From: Streptomonospora sp. PA3 | GTDB lineage: Bacteria > Actinomycetota > Actinomycetes > Streptosporangiales > Streptosporangiaceae | DNA: 64,000 bases | Direction of reading: 5' to 3' | Assembly (NCBI RefSeq): GCF_009728995.1 | Contig: NZ_VTZW01000009.1 | Location: forward strand, 250,501 to 314,500 | Part shown: in pieces, positions 44,480 through 51,954 of the stretch | Position numbering within the stretch: position 1 is the stretch's first letter | Layout: every line of letters begins with the position of its first letter | Position numbers and translations under genes: made by a program | The notes under the pieces: model-generated | What the model was told of the DNA's origin: nothing | Database searches by the model: none | Seen by the model: the letters and a program-made list of their open reading frames with translations, nothing else

Positions 44480-45337
44480 ATGCCCCGGTTCCTGGTGATC
44501 GCCGGCCTGTCCGGCGCGGGCCGCAGTCTGGCCTCGGACCATCTGGAGGACCTGGGCTGGTTCGCCATCGACAACCTGCCCATCGCGCTCGTGCCCAAGG
44601 TCGCCGAACTGGCGCGTGGGCAGCGGCCGCTCCGCCGCTGCGTCCTCACGCTCGGGTCCGACGCCTACGGCGACCAGACGCTTCCGATGCTGGCCTGGCT
44701 GCGGTCCCAGGCGGCCGAGGTGACCCTGCTGTTCCTGGAGGCGTCCAACGAGGTGCTGGTACGGCGCTACGACCAGACCCGGCGCCGGCATCCGCTGGCC
44801 GAGGGCGGCGACAGCCATCACCCCATCGCCGCCATCGAGCGGGAGCGGGAGCTCTACGCACCCCTGCGCGCCGCGGCCGATCTGGTCCTCGACACCTCCG
44901 AGGTGAACATCCACGAGCTGCGCCGGCACCTGAGCACCCGGTTCTCCGTCTCCGAGGACGGCCGTTCGATGCAGGTGACCCTGATGTCCTTCGGCTACAA
45001 GCACGGCCTGCCGCTGGACGCCGACCTGGTGTTCGACTGCCGGTTTCTGCCCAATCCGCACTGGGTCGAGGAGCTGCGGCCCATGAGCGGCCTCGACGCG
45101 CCGGTCAGCGAGTACGTGCTGGGCAAGCGGGCCGCGTCGGCGTTCCTCACCCGTCTCGACGACATGCTCACCACTCTGCTTCCCGCCTACGAAAGCGAGG
45201 GCAAGACCTACCTCACCGTCGCGCTGGGGTGCACGGGCGGTCGGCACCGCTCGGTGGCGATGGTCGAGCAGGTCGCCCGCAACCTCGGCGGACGCGGTCT
45301 GCGGGCCACCCCCATCCACCGGGACGTGGCGAAATGA
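44480..45337 (+). CDS. rapZ: RapZ/YvcJ-family P-loop protein, cluster-associated paralogue
   Basis: 285 residues, the usual RapZ length. Walker A is GLSGAGRS (G9-S16) with Arg15 in place of the classical Lys; DLGWFAIDNLPIALVPKVAEL is the RapZ signature. The C-terminal sugar-phosphate-binding domain has MSFGYKHGLPLDADLVFDCRFLP and GCTGGRHRSVAMVEQVA (about 250-266). RapZ proteins sense glucosamine-6-phosphate in E. coli; Gram-positive homologues hydrolyse nucleotides and are encoded next to yvcK and whiA. Here uvrC and whiA are absent and biosynthetic genes surround it. Stop overlaps yvcK-like start by four bases. Confidence 0.92.
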   Translation: MPRFLVIAGLSGAGRSLASDHLEDLGWFAIDNLPIALVPKVAELARGQRPLRRCVLTLGSDAYGDQTLPMLAWLRSQAAEVTLLFLEASNEVLVRRYDQTRRRHPLAEGGDSHHPIAAIERERELYAPLRAAADLVLDTSEVNIHELRRHLSTRFSVSEDGRSMQVTLMSFGYKHGLPLDADLVFDCRFLPNPHWVEELRPMSGLDAPVSEYVLGKRAASAFLTRLDDMLTTLLPAYESEGKTYLTVALGCTGGRHRSVAMVEQVARNLGGRGLRATPIHRDVAK

Positions 45338-46242
45338 CCTCGGGGCCGTCGGTAGTGGCGATCGGGGGAGGGCGCGGGCTGTCGGTGACGCTGCAGGCGG
45401 CGCGCTCCTATGCGGGAAGGGTGACCGCTGTCGTCGCCACCGCCGACGACAGCGGTTCGACGGGCCGGCTGCGAACGGCGATGGACCTACCCGCACCGGG
45501 CGACGTGCGCAGATGCCTGACCGCCCTCGCCGGGGTGGCGCCCGACCTGCTCGGGCAGGCGTTCGAATACCGGTTCCCCGGGACCGACCTCGAAGGCCAC
45601 GCGCTGGGCAACCTGATCGTGGCCGGGCTCGCGGCGACGTCGGGCGACTTCGTGGCGGCCGTCGACGAGACCGCCCGCCTGCTCGGCATGGACCCCGCGT
45701 TCCGGCGGGTGCTGCCGGCGACGGCCGAACAGGTCGGCCTGCGGGCCACGACCGCGGACGGGCGGGAGATCGTCGGCCAGTACGCGATCTCCAAGACCGC
45801 GGGAATCCGCCGAGTGCGGCTCGATCCCGAGGGTGTCAAGGCTCCTGACGGCCTCGCCGCGGCGATCTCGGCGGCCGACCAGGTCGTGCTGGGGCCCGGA
45901 TCGATCTACACCTCGGTCCTCGCGGCGGTCCTGGTGGAGGACCTGCTGCATGCGCTGCGCAGCACGCCCGCCCAGACCGTCTACGTGTGCAACCTCGGCG
46001 CGGAATCCCGGGAGTCCGAGGGCTACGACGTGGCCGCGCACATCGACGCGCTGCACGCCCACGGCGTCGAGCCGGACGTGACCCTCCTCAGCGAGGGCGC
46101 GCGCCTGCCGCTGGGGGACGCGGCGACCGAGGTGGTCATGACCGATCTCGGCGGAGGCGACGGCGAAACCCACGACAGCGCCAAACTCGGCGCGGCGCTG
46201 GCCGCGCTCGCCGGTACTCCTCGCCCCGCCGATCAGAGATGA
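45334..46242 (+). CDS. yvcK: YvcK/CofD-family protein, cluster-associated paralogue
   Basis: 302 residues of the CofD-like Rossmann superfamily. Motifs: AIGGGRGLSVTLQAAR, ATADDSGSTGRLR, APGDVRRCLTAL, GHALGNLIVAGL, and VVLGPGSIYTSVLAAVLVED. They match the YvcK (UDP-GlcNAc-binding, gluconeogenesis-factor) branch rather than CofD itself, which transfers a phospholactyl group in coenzyme F420 synthesis. It overlaps the RapZ-like gene by four bases (ATGA) and the following glycosyltransferase similarly. In housekeeping operons this pair controls amino-sugar flux; here it may act as a sensor or a transferase for a sugar nucleotide (inference). Confidence 0.92.
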   Translation: MTSGPSVVAIGGGRGLSVTLQAARSYAGRVTAVVATADDSGSTGRLRTAMDLPAPGDVRRCLTALAGVAPDLLGQAFEYRFPGTDLEGHALGNLIVAGLAATSGDFVAAVDETARLLGMDPAFRRVLPATAEQVGLRATTADGREIVGQYAISKTAGIRRVRLDPEGVKAPDGLAAAISAADQVVLGPGSIYTSVLAAVLVEDLLHALRSTPAQTVYVCNLGAESRESEGYDVAAHIDALHAHGVEPDVTLLSEGARLPLGDAATEVVMTDLGGGDGETHDSAKLGAALAALAGTPRPADQR

Positions 46243-47033
46243 GATGGGAAACGATGGCCTTCTTCACCCTGGCTTGCGCCTTCCACAACACCTCCCGGCT
46301 GCTTGAGCGCACCCTGCCGCTCGCGATCCGCACGCTGACCCGGCCGACCCGCCATGAGTTCGAGGTCGTGCTCGTCGCGGACCGCTCAAGCGACACCACC
46401 GTCGCCGATCTGCTGCCGCGACTGCGCGATCTCGGCGTGGACGAACTGCGCTTCCGGCGGACCGCCCGGCTGGCGTTCGACGGGGCCCCGTCCAACAACT
46501 TCCACGGGCACCACTTCACGACGACGAAGCCCTATCTGATCTCCTTCACCGACGACACGTTCATGCTCAAGACCGAGGATGAATTCGACGTCCTGGACGC
46601 GGTCGAGCGGATCTTCACCCGTCACCCCGAGGTGCCCCTGATCAGCAAGGTGGACGACCACGACGAGTGGGACGCTCCCCTGGTCGACATCGGCTCGGAG
46701 ATCGAGCCGGGGGTCCGGTCGGTGAACCGCGCGGTGGACCAGCTCATCATGTACGACACCGCGCGGTTCGCGGGCCCGGCCGCCCGGCTCGGCGCCTGGC
46801 ACCCGGAGACCTTCGTCGGACACCCCGGTTTCGAGTACCAGTGGGAGAACCTCGCCAGCCACGTCGGCACGACCGGCGGAAGGAGGATCGCCTACCCGGA
46901 GTCATGGCCGCTGCGCGTGCGCCACAGCGACCTGCGGAACCAGCCCGGGTCCATGCACGGCACCCAGGACGAGGACGTCAAGATCAAATGCTTCGAACGG
47001 CTTGTGGAGACCTCGGGCCTGGCCAAGACCTGA
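46239..47033 (+). CDS. GT2-like (GT-A) glycosyltransferase
   Basis: 264 residues. The N-terminus FFTLACAFHNTSRLLERTLP and FEVVLVADRSSDTTVADLLP are the GT-A nucleotide-binding strands; the metal motif is SFTDDTFML. C-terminal LGAWHPETFVGHPGFEYQWE contains the acceptor-side His/Glu. The family subgroup is not recognised; it is distinct from the GT at 43267. ATG 46239 overlaps the YvcK-like stop (ATGA); an alternative ATG at 46254 has GGGAA close upstream. Two glycosyltransferases bracket the RapZ/YvcK pair, suggesting a di-glycosylated or sugar-rich product. Confidence 0.82.
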   Translation: MRWETMAFFTLACAFHNTSRLLERTLPLAIRTLTRPTRHEFEVVLVADRSSDTTVADLLPRLRDLGVDELRFRRTARLAFDGAPSNNFHGHHFTTTKPYLISFTDDTFMLKTEDEFDVLDAVERIFTRHPEVPLISKVDDHDEWDAPLVDIGSEIEPGVRSVNRAVDQLIMYDTARFAGPAARLGAWHPETFVGHPGFEYQWENLASHVGTTGGRRIAYPESWPLRVRHSDLRNQPGSMHGTQDEDVKIKCFERLVETSGLAKT

Positions 47034-47133
47034 ACCCGAACATGCCGCGGCAGCGGTTTCCGTGACCGGCGGAGCGCTCATCGGGCCGCGTTTCGCATGC
47101 CGGAGGAGGGATCGGGCGGGCGCCCGGTGCCGG

Positions 47134-47153
47134 GATGCGGGCGCGCCCGCATC
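47134..47153. repeat. Perfect 20-base palindrome before the MFS gene
   Basis: Half-site GATGCGGGCG is followed at once by its complement. It sits 100 bases after the glycosyltransferase stop and 72 bases before the transporter ATG. It may be a terminator/attenuator that lowers transporter expression, or an operator. Confidence 0.55.
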
Positions 47154-47224
47154 GCGATCCATGCGCTATCGGCAGGGTCGGCAAGCGGGTCCAGCGGCGT
47201 TGCGAACTACTGGAGATGGTGCGG

Positions 47225-48478
47225 ATGATCAGTCAATATGCCCGCCTGCTGCGTCGGCGCAAGGTGTTCTTTCCTTTCGTCTTCGCGGTCGTGGCCCGGC
47301 TTCCCCTGGCGATGGCGCCGCTGGGCATGGTGGTGCTCATCGAGGATCTGCGCGGCTCCTACGCCAGCGCCGGCATCGTCACGGGCGCCTTCGCCTGGTT
47401 CACAGCGGTCTCCCCGCCACTGTGGGGGCGCGTGATGGACCGGTGGGGGCAGCCGCTGGTCATCGGCGCCACCTCGACCGCGTCCTCGGCCTTCCTGGCG
47501 GGTATCGCCGCCGCGGCCGTGGGCGGCGCGTCCGATCCGGTGCTGCTGGTCCTGGCCGCCTGCGCGGGCCTGAGTTTCCCGCCGATCGCGCCCGCCATGA
47601 GGGTGGCCTGGCGGACCGTCGTAGCCGACACGGCCGAGCGCCGGACCGCCTACGCGATGGACGCGGTCGCCGTGGAGACCATCTTCGTCGGCGGGCCCCT
47701 GCTGCTCGGCGTCCTCCTCTTCGCCCCCGCAGCGGTTCCCCTGCTGGTGACGGCATGCCTCATGGCGGTAGGCGGCCTGGCCTACAGCCGCACGTTCGCG
47801 GCACGCTCCTGGCGGCCCGAGAAGCCGGCCGGTGCGGACGGCCGAAGCGGCCGGTCCCCCCTGGCCGCGCGGGGGGTGCTGCTCACCATGCTGGCGGGCC
47901 TGGGCCTTGCCGTCGGCTGGGGGCAGATGAACGTGGCGATCACGGCCGCAGCCGAGCAGATCTACCGCAACGAGAGCCTGCTGGGACTGTTCTTCGCCTG
48001 CGCGGCCGCCGGCAGCACAGTGGGCGGTCTCTGGTACGGGAGCCGGAAGTGGCGCCGACCCGAACGCGTGCACCTGCCCGTGACCCTGGCCGGCTTCGCC
48101 GCCGGGCTCGCGGCCGTCATGCTCGTGCTGAACGGGGGCGCGCACTGGGCGGTACTCTGCGCGATCCTGGCCGTGGCGGGCGTATGGCAGTCGCCGACCA
48201 ACATCGTCCACCAGGCGCTCGTGGACACGCATGCTCCCCCCGACCGCCGCGGTGAAGCCCAGGGCTGGCTGTTTGCCGCACTCACCTTCGGTTTGGCCGT
48301 GGGCACGGCGGTCGCGGGGTTCGTCGTCGACTACGGCGGATCGCCGCTGGCGTTCGGCACGGCCGCGGCCACGGTGGCCGCCGGAGCCCTGGTCGCGGTC
48401 GCGGCACAGCGATGGTGGCGCGCCGACCAGCAGGCGCGTTCGGGCGAGCCGGCGCAACCCTCCGCTCACATCGGGTGA
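47225..48478 (+). CDS. MFS transporter, probable exporter of the cluster product
   Basis: 417-residue major facilitator protein with about twelve membrane helices. The loop 2-3 motif is PPLWGRVMDRWGQ, the usual GxxxDRxG A-motif; a central cytoplasmic loop lies near residues 198-218. The second half (AARGVLLTMLAGLGLAVGWG... ) repeats the fold. It resembles the MFS subgroup of drug exporters in actinomycete clusters. ATG 47225 has GGAG nine bases upstream; ATG 47216 is less well placed. It is separated from the preceding glycosyltransferase by 191 bases containing a palindrome, so it may have its own promoter. Confidence 0.88.
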   Translation: MISQYARLLRRRKVFFPFVFAVVARLPLAMAPLGMVVLIEDLRGSYASAGIVTGAFAWFTAVSPPLWGRVMDRWGQPLVIGATSTASSAFLAGIAAAAVGGASDPVLLVLAACAGLSFPPIAPAMRVAWRTVVADTAERRTAYAMDAVAVETIFVGGPLLLGVLLFAPAAVPLLVTACLMAVGGLAYSRTFAARSWRPEKPAGADGRSGRSPLAARGVLLTMLAGLGLAVGWGQMNVAITAAAEQIYRNESLLGLFFACAAAGSTVGGLWYGSRKWRRPERVHLPVTLAGFAAGLAAVMLVLNGGAHWAVLCAILAVAGVWQSPTNIVHQALVDTHAPPDRRGEAQGWLFAALTFGLAVGTAVAGFVVDYGGSPLAFGTAAATVAAGALVAVAAQRWWRADQQARSGEPAQPSAHIG

Positions 48479-48507
48479 TCTCCGGCCGCGGAGGCGCCCA
48501 GCCGCGG

Positions 48508-49332
48508 TCAAGGCGGCTCGGGGACGGCCCGAGCGTCGGCGCCGCGGCGGCTGCCGGCCCCCGCGGCCGCCACATCGGTCCGCTGCCTGGTCAGCACGGC
48601 CATGCGCACCTGCTGAAGCTCGGGCCCGGGGTCGACCCCGAGTTCATCGCGCAGGCCCTTGCGGACGTCTTCGTAGACCCGGAACGCGTCGTGCCGCCGC
48701 CCGGAGCGGCTCAGCGCGTCGATGAGGAGGGCGTTGGCGCCCTCATCGAGCGGATCGGACGCCACAAGATGGCGGAGCTCGCCGATCACGTCGCGGTGGC
48801 GACCGAGCATGAGGTCGGCCCGGATGCTCGCTTCCAACGTGTGTTTGCGCAGCTCGTCGAGCTCGGCCGCGATCGCGCGCAGGTATCGGCCATGCGGCAC
48901 ACCGGTCAGTGCCGGCCCCCGCCACAGCGCCAGCGCCTCGCGCAGGACGCGTGCCGTGTGCTGGGGCCGGCCCGCGGCCAGCTCCGACCGGCCCTCGGCC
49001 GCGAGCCGCCTGGCCGCGGTGAGGTCGAGGGTCTCGGGCGCGACGCGGAGGACATAGCCGGAGTGCTTACTGGACAGCCGCCCGCCGTCGAGACCTTCGG
49101 CGACCAGCAGGCGCCGGAGTTGGTAGACGTAGGTCCGGACCGAGCCCACGGCGGTGTTCGGCGGATCCTCCTCCCACAGCTCGTCGACCAGGTCATGAAT
49201 ATGGACGACCTCACCGACGTGGACGAGCAGGAGCGCCAGGAGCTGGCGCAGTTTCGGTGCGGACGGGGAGCAGTCTCTTCCGGCGCTTTCTATGCGCAGC
49301 GGCCCGAGAATCCGGAAGGTTATCACCGGCAT
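48508..49332 (-). CDS. SARP-family pathway-specific activator
   Basis: 274 residues: OmpR-type winged helix at ~5-95 (FRILGPLRIESAGRD... PKLRQLLALLLVHVGEVV... SVRTYVYQLRRLL) followed by the bacterial transcriptional activator domain (BTAD, ~100-245; LRRLAAEGRSEL... RYEDVRKGLRDELGVDPGPELQ). It has no NB-ARC or TPR, so it is a small SARP like ActII-ORF4. Such proteins activate antibiotic operons through heptamer repeats; the set at 40467-40495 fits. Convergent with the MFS gene. ATG follows TAAGGA. Confidence 0.93.
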   Translation of the reverse strand: MPVITFRILGPLRIESAGRDCSPSAPKLRQLLALLLVHVGEVVHIHDLVDELWEEDPPNTAVGSVRTYVYQLRRLLVAEGLDGGRLSSKHSGYVLRVAPETLDLTAARRLAAEGRSELAAGRPQHTARVLREALALWRGPALTGVPHGRYLRAIAAELDELRKHTLEASIRADLMLGRHRDVIGELRHLVASDPLDEGANALLIDALSRSGRRHDAFRVYEDVRKGLRDELGVDPGPELQQVRMAVLTRQRTDVAAAGAGSRRGADARAVPEPP

Positions 49333-49661
49333 TCCTTAGGGTTCAGGAGAAACGGGGCGGGAATTTCCGGGTGCCCGGCGGGCCGGGAGCCGGCATCGCG
49401 GCGCGGGGTCGCCTCCACTTGAGGGTACCCCGGCGGATCATGAATCCGCAGGCCGCAATCGGTCACTCGTCAGGTTGGCAAGATCCGGCCGTTTCCATGC
49501 CCGAACGGGTATGCCGACTCGGTCGCACGTTCGAGTATTGCCGGTCAGGCCGGTCGGCAGCACAGTGGGCGGCGGCGATCATATGCGGCCCCCAGGGTGC
49601 GAATGCCGTCCGAAGAAGGCGGATGATCAATTCCCGGGGCCCAGAGCGAAGGGAATGCGGA
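49333..49661. other. Divergent intergenic region between SARP and I36-like genes
   Basis: About 329 bases with both promoters. I found no TGATGGG-type heptamers here. A stretch near 49520-49560 has the pair CGTTCGAG/CACGTTCGAG-like and CCGGTCAGGCCGGTC repeats of unknown meaning. Confidence 0.4.
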
Positions 49662-50054
49662 ATGCGGATCGGTCATCGGAAATCCACTCGGGTCTCGGTC
49701 AGGGTCGGTGTGGGAGCCGCCGCGGTCGGTCTGGCGCTGGGCGTTCTTGCGCCGCCGGCGCTCGCGGAGGGTTCGGATGAGCTGTGCCCGTTCTCGGGCG
49801 CCCTGTGCCTGTACAGCGAATCGGGGTTTGAGGGCGAGCGGTTCACGGCCTCCCCGCTGCCCGGTGACTCGGGCGCGTGTGTCGATCTGGTGGAGCACGG
49901 CTGGGGCGAGGCCGCGCAATCGGCGATCAATACCGGGAGCAACCCCGCGGCGATGTTCCAGAGCTCCGACTGCACCGGTCATCCGATGCAGATTCCCACC
50001 GGGTCCACCCCGAATCTGACGTTCTCCCCTAACAGCGTTTACGTCCAGGGGTGA
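49662..50054 (+). CDS. Secreted peptidase-inhibitor I36-like protein
   Basis: 130 residues. Signal peptide RVGVGAAAVGLALGVLAPPALA with cleavage near ALA-EG (residue ~36). The mature part begins CPFSGALCLYSESGFEGERF, with a beta/gamma-crystallin-like motif typical of the inhibitor I36 (SMI-type) family, and contains four Cys for two disulfides. The ATG at 49662 is preceded by AAGGGA. Such proteins inhibit extracellular metalloproteases or coat the surface. It sits between SARP and LuxR genes, perhaps co-opted to the cluster or simply neighbouring it. Confidence 0.82.
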   Translation: MRIGHRKSTRVSVRVGVGAAAVGLALGVLAPPALAEGSDELCPFSGALCLYSESGFEGERFTASPLPGDSGACVDLVEHGWGEAAQSAINTGSNPAAMFQSSDCTGHPMQIPTGSTPNLTFSPNSVYVQG

Positions 50055-50150
50055 ACCAGCCCGTCGATGTGCCGGGCGGTTCGCGGACAGGAGCTGTGCG
50101 AGGCGGACGACCGCATCCCGGGATCAGGGGGAAAGCGGCTCGGAAGCGCT

Positions 50151-50873
50151 CTAGGGCAGCAGCCCTTCACGGATCGCGATCGCGACCGCGCCGGCACGGT
50201 TGGCGCAACCGAGTTTGGTGAGAACGGTGGCGACCAGCCTTTTGGCGCCGTGCTCAGAAATGCGCAGGCGCCGGCTGATCTCTCGATTGGTGAGGCCCTC
50301 CGACAACAGGCGCAGAGTCTCGTGCTGGCGTTCGGTGAGGGAGGCCGCACGCAGATGCGCCGACCGCTGAGCCGGCCCCTCGGTCACCAGTTGCCGCGCG
50401 ACCTCGGGCGGTATGGGGAACTGGTCGGCGAGCACGCTGCACAGGGCGTCCGTGAGGGTGTGGACGTTCAGTTCGGCCTGGAGGAGGAAACCGTCGGCCC
50501 GGACCGAACCGCGCAGGGACGCGACTCCGGACGGTTCGGCGAGCAGCACCAGGATCTTTGCCTCCGGCGGGATGTCGGTCCACGGAATCGCGTCGGACTC
50601 CGAGCCGGCCACGATCACCACCCGGCGGGAGGGGCCGGCCCGGACCTCGGCGAGGTCGGCCTCCCTCAGCATCGGGAAGCTGTCCAGGCAACGAAGCGGC
50701 AGCTCGCGCAGGAGCGTCAGCATTCCATGCCGCAACACGCTGTCGGAAATGGCTACGACGATCCGAGTATCGAGAAGAGTGACGCGCTCGCCTCCTCCGG
50801 GGCCCGAGGCGGGCACTGTCGGGACCACGGAGCCTCCTCCTCGAACGGGCGCGTCAATGTCTTCGGTGGTCAT
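50151..50873 (-). CDS. LuxR-type transcriptional regulator with degenerate receiver-like domain
   Basis: 240 residues. The C-terminal GerE helix-turn-helix (~175-238) reads LTERQHETLRLLSEGLTNREISRRLRISEHGAKRLVATVLTKLGCANRA. The N-terminal half (TRIVVAISDSVLRHGMLTLLRE...) follows receiver topology but the phosphorylatable Asp region (VVIVAGSESD) is altered, so it is likely an atypical response regulator. ATG 50873 follows AAAGGAAAGG; a second upstream Met is possible. Located at the right boundary of the cluster, convergent with the I36-like gene; it may regulate the SARP or be unrelated. Confidence 0.88.
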   Translation of the reverse strand: MTTEDIDAPVRGGGSVVPTVPASGPGGGERVTLLDTRIVVAISDSVLRHGMLTLLRELPLRCLDSFPMLREADLAEVRAGPSRRVVIVAGSESDAIPWTDIPPEAKILVLLAEPSGVASLRGSVRADGFLLQAELNVHTLTDALCSVLADQFPIPPEVARQLVTEGPAQRSAHLRAASLTERQHETLRLLSEGLTNREISRRLRISEHGAKRLVATVLTKLGCANRAGAVAIAIREGLLP

Positions 50874-51312
50874 ACCTTTCCTTTGGATCATCCAGGCGTT
50901 CGACGCGTCACAAGCATTCCAGGTGGTGCGGCGATCCGATTAGCCGTCGCCGGCCTTTTGTCACGAAGGCGGCGGAAACGGCGTGCGGTGGTCAGGGGGC
51001 CGTGGGCCGCAGTAGGCGATCGATAATCGGGAATGGTCGATGGAAATCCGTTTTTTCTGCCCCCGGTTTGTTTCGGGGGCCGGAGGCGGGGTGTGTCCGC
51101 CCATTCTGCAGGAGGGTTCGAGAGGCGGAAAGCGGGGCCCCTGCCGGGCCCCGGGCCGGGGTCCGGGAACGGCGCGCGGGTCGATAGCGGCGCGCCCCCG
51201 ATGCCGCTGCGGCCGTCGGATGGCGGGGGTGCCGGGCGTCGTGCGAGATCGGCAGCGTTCCATGGGCCTCCGCAGGTTGCATTATTTTTATTATTTGATC
51301 TTCATGCTCGTC

Positions 51313-51326
51313 CGGGAGCGCTCCCA
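51313..51326. promoter_or_regulatory. CelR/CebR-like LacI-family operator
   Basis: CGGGAGCGCTCCCA differs at one position from TGGGAGCGCTCCCA, the published operator of the cellulase regulator CelR of Thermobifida fusca and CebR of Streptomyces. It lies 13 bases after an AT-rich patch but with no intact plant-polymer gene next to it. Confidence 0.6.
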
Positions 51327-51659
51327 AAAATAGGTCGGAGGGATGGTCGTGTCAAGGACGGCTGTCCTCGGGGTGACGGGTTCCTGTGTAATCACGTCGT
51401 GGCTCAGGGTGAAAATACGGCCATGGCGGGCGCCGACTTCATTAGTCGCCCCGCGCTTTAGGTTTGGAGTGCAACCGGTTTGTTCTTGAAAGGCGGAGTC
51501 GGAGCTGCGGGCTCTGTATGCGTGATTCCCGAATTCCTGCAGAAACCCGATGATCTTGCTCGCCGGGGCACGGCGACGCCGGGCGGCCGGGCGCCGGCGC
51601 GCACGGCCGATGCGGTCACCGGACGGGTCGGATGATGCGCGAGTGGCGGGGGTCCTCCG

Positions 51660-51815
51660 CTACGCCGGTCCGATGGGGCGCCACCGCCGCCGCAGGGGAA
51701 GCGCCGGGCCGCCGAGGGTGAGTACCAGCAGGCCGAGCGCCGCCAGCGGGACCCGCAGGGCGGCGAACGGGGCGGTGGTCGGGCCGGCAGGTGCCGGGCG
51801 AGGAGGACCGCCATC
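51660..51815 (-). pseudogene. C-terminal anchor fragment of a membrane/surface protein
   Basis: The minus frame ends GGPPRPAPAGPTTAPFAALR VPLAALGLLVLTLGGPALP, then LRRRWRPIGPA and a stop at 51660-51662. It is a Pro-rich linker, one membrane helix and an Arg-rich end, as in surface proteins, but without a start or conserved domain upstream. Probably a relic. Low confidence. Confidence 0.35.
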
Positions 51816-51835
51816 AGCGGTCCGCCCCCGCTTCC

Positions 51836-51915
51836 GCCGCCCTCTGCCCTACGCGCTCGACGTCCTCGCCGACGCGGCCGGCACCCTCGTCGCCTCGCTG
51901 AGAACAGATGAGTGA
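51836..51915 (+). pseudogene. Short C-terminal gene fragment, family unknown
   Basis: In-frame RPLPYALDVLADAAGTLVAS LRTDE ends at a TGA at 51913-51915. Composition and helix pattern look coding, but no start, domain or ribosome site supports a gene. It faces the fragment at 51660 across a junction near 51816-51835. Confidence 0.3.
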
Positions 51916-51954
51916 CCGCGGGCCCGACCGCTCGGGATCACCGCAGCGGGGACG

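Larger units (their letters stand above)
50874..51954. other. Gene-poor region with AT-rich patch and operator-like palindrome
   Basis: About 1.08 kb without a convincing intact gene. Contents: the LuxR promoter at the left, a hairpin GCCCCCG/CGGGGGC near 51060-51082, an AT-rich patch at 51278-51300, the CelR-type palindrome at 51313-51326, and two short opposed gene-like fragments at 51660-51915. Codon bias and GC drop in 51280-51560. Confidence 0.5.

Noticed and set aside
44480-46242. Reading the RapZ-YvcK pair as the normal housekeeping operon.
   Set aside because: uvrC and whiA are absent on both sides and the pair is overlapped by glycosyltransferase genes, so a cluster-specific copy is more likely. 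It cannot be excluded without the rest of the genome.
45334-46242. Assigning the CofD-superfamily protein to coenzyme F420 biosynthesis.
   Set aside because: The motifs follow the YvcK branch (GGGRGLS, GPGSIYTS) and no other F420 gene (cofE/fbiB, cofC, fbiC) is nearby.
51049-51083. Hairpin GCCCCCG/CGGGGGC with a T6 run as terminator.
   Set aside because: The T-run precedes the hairpin on the plus strand and becomes an A-run after it on the minus strand, so it cannot be a rho-independent terminator in either direction.
51343-51489. Small plus-strand frame starting at ATG 51343 after GGAGGG.
   Set aside because: The ribosome-site-like sequence touches the ATG, the peptide has no conserved pattern, and codon bias is poor.
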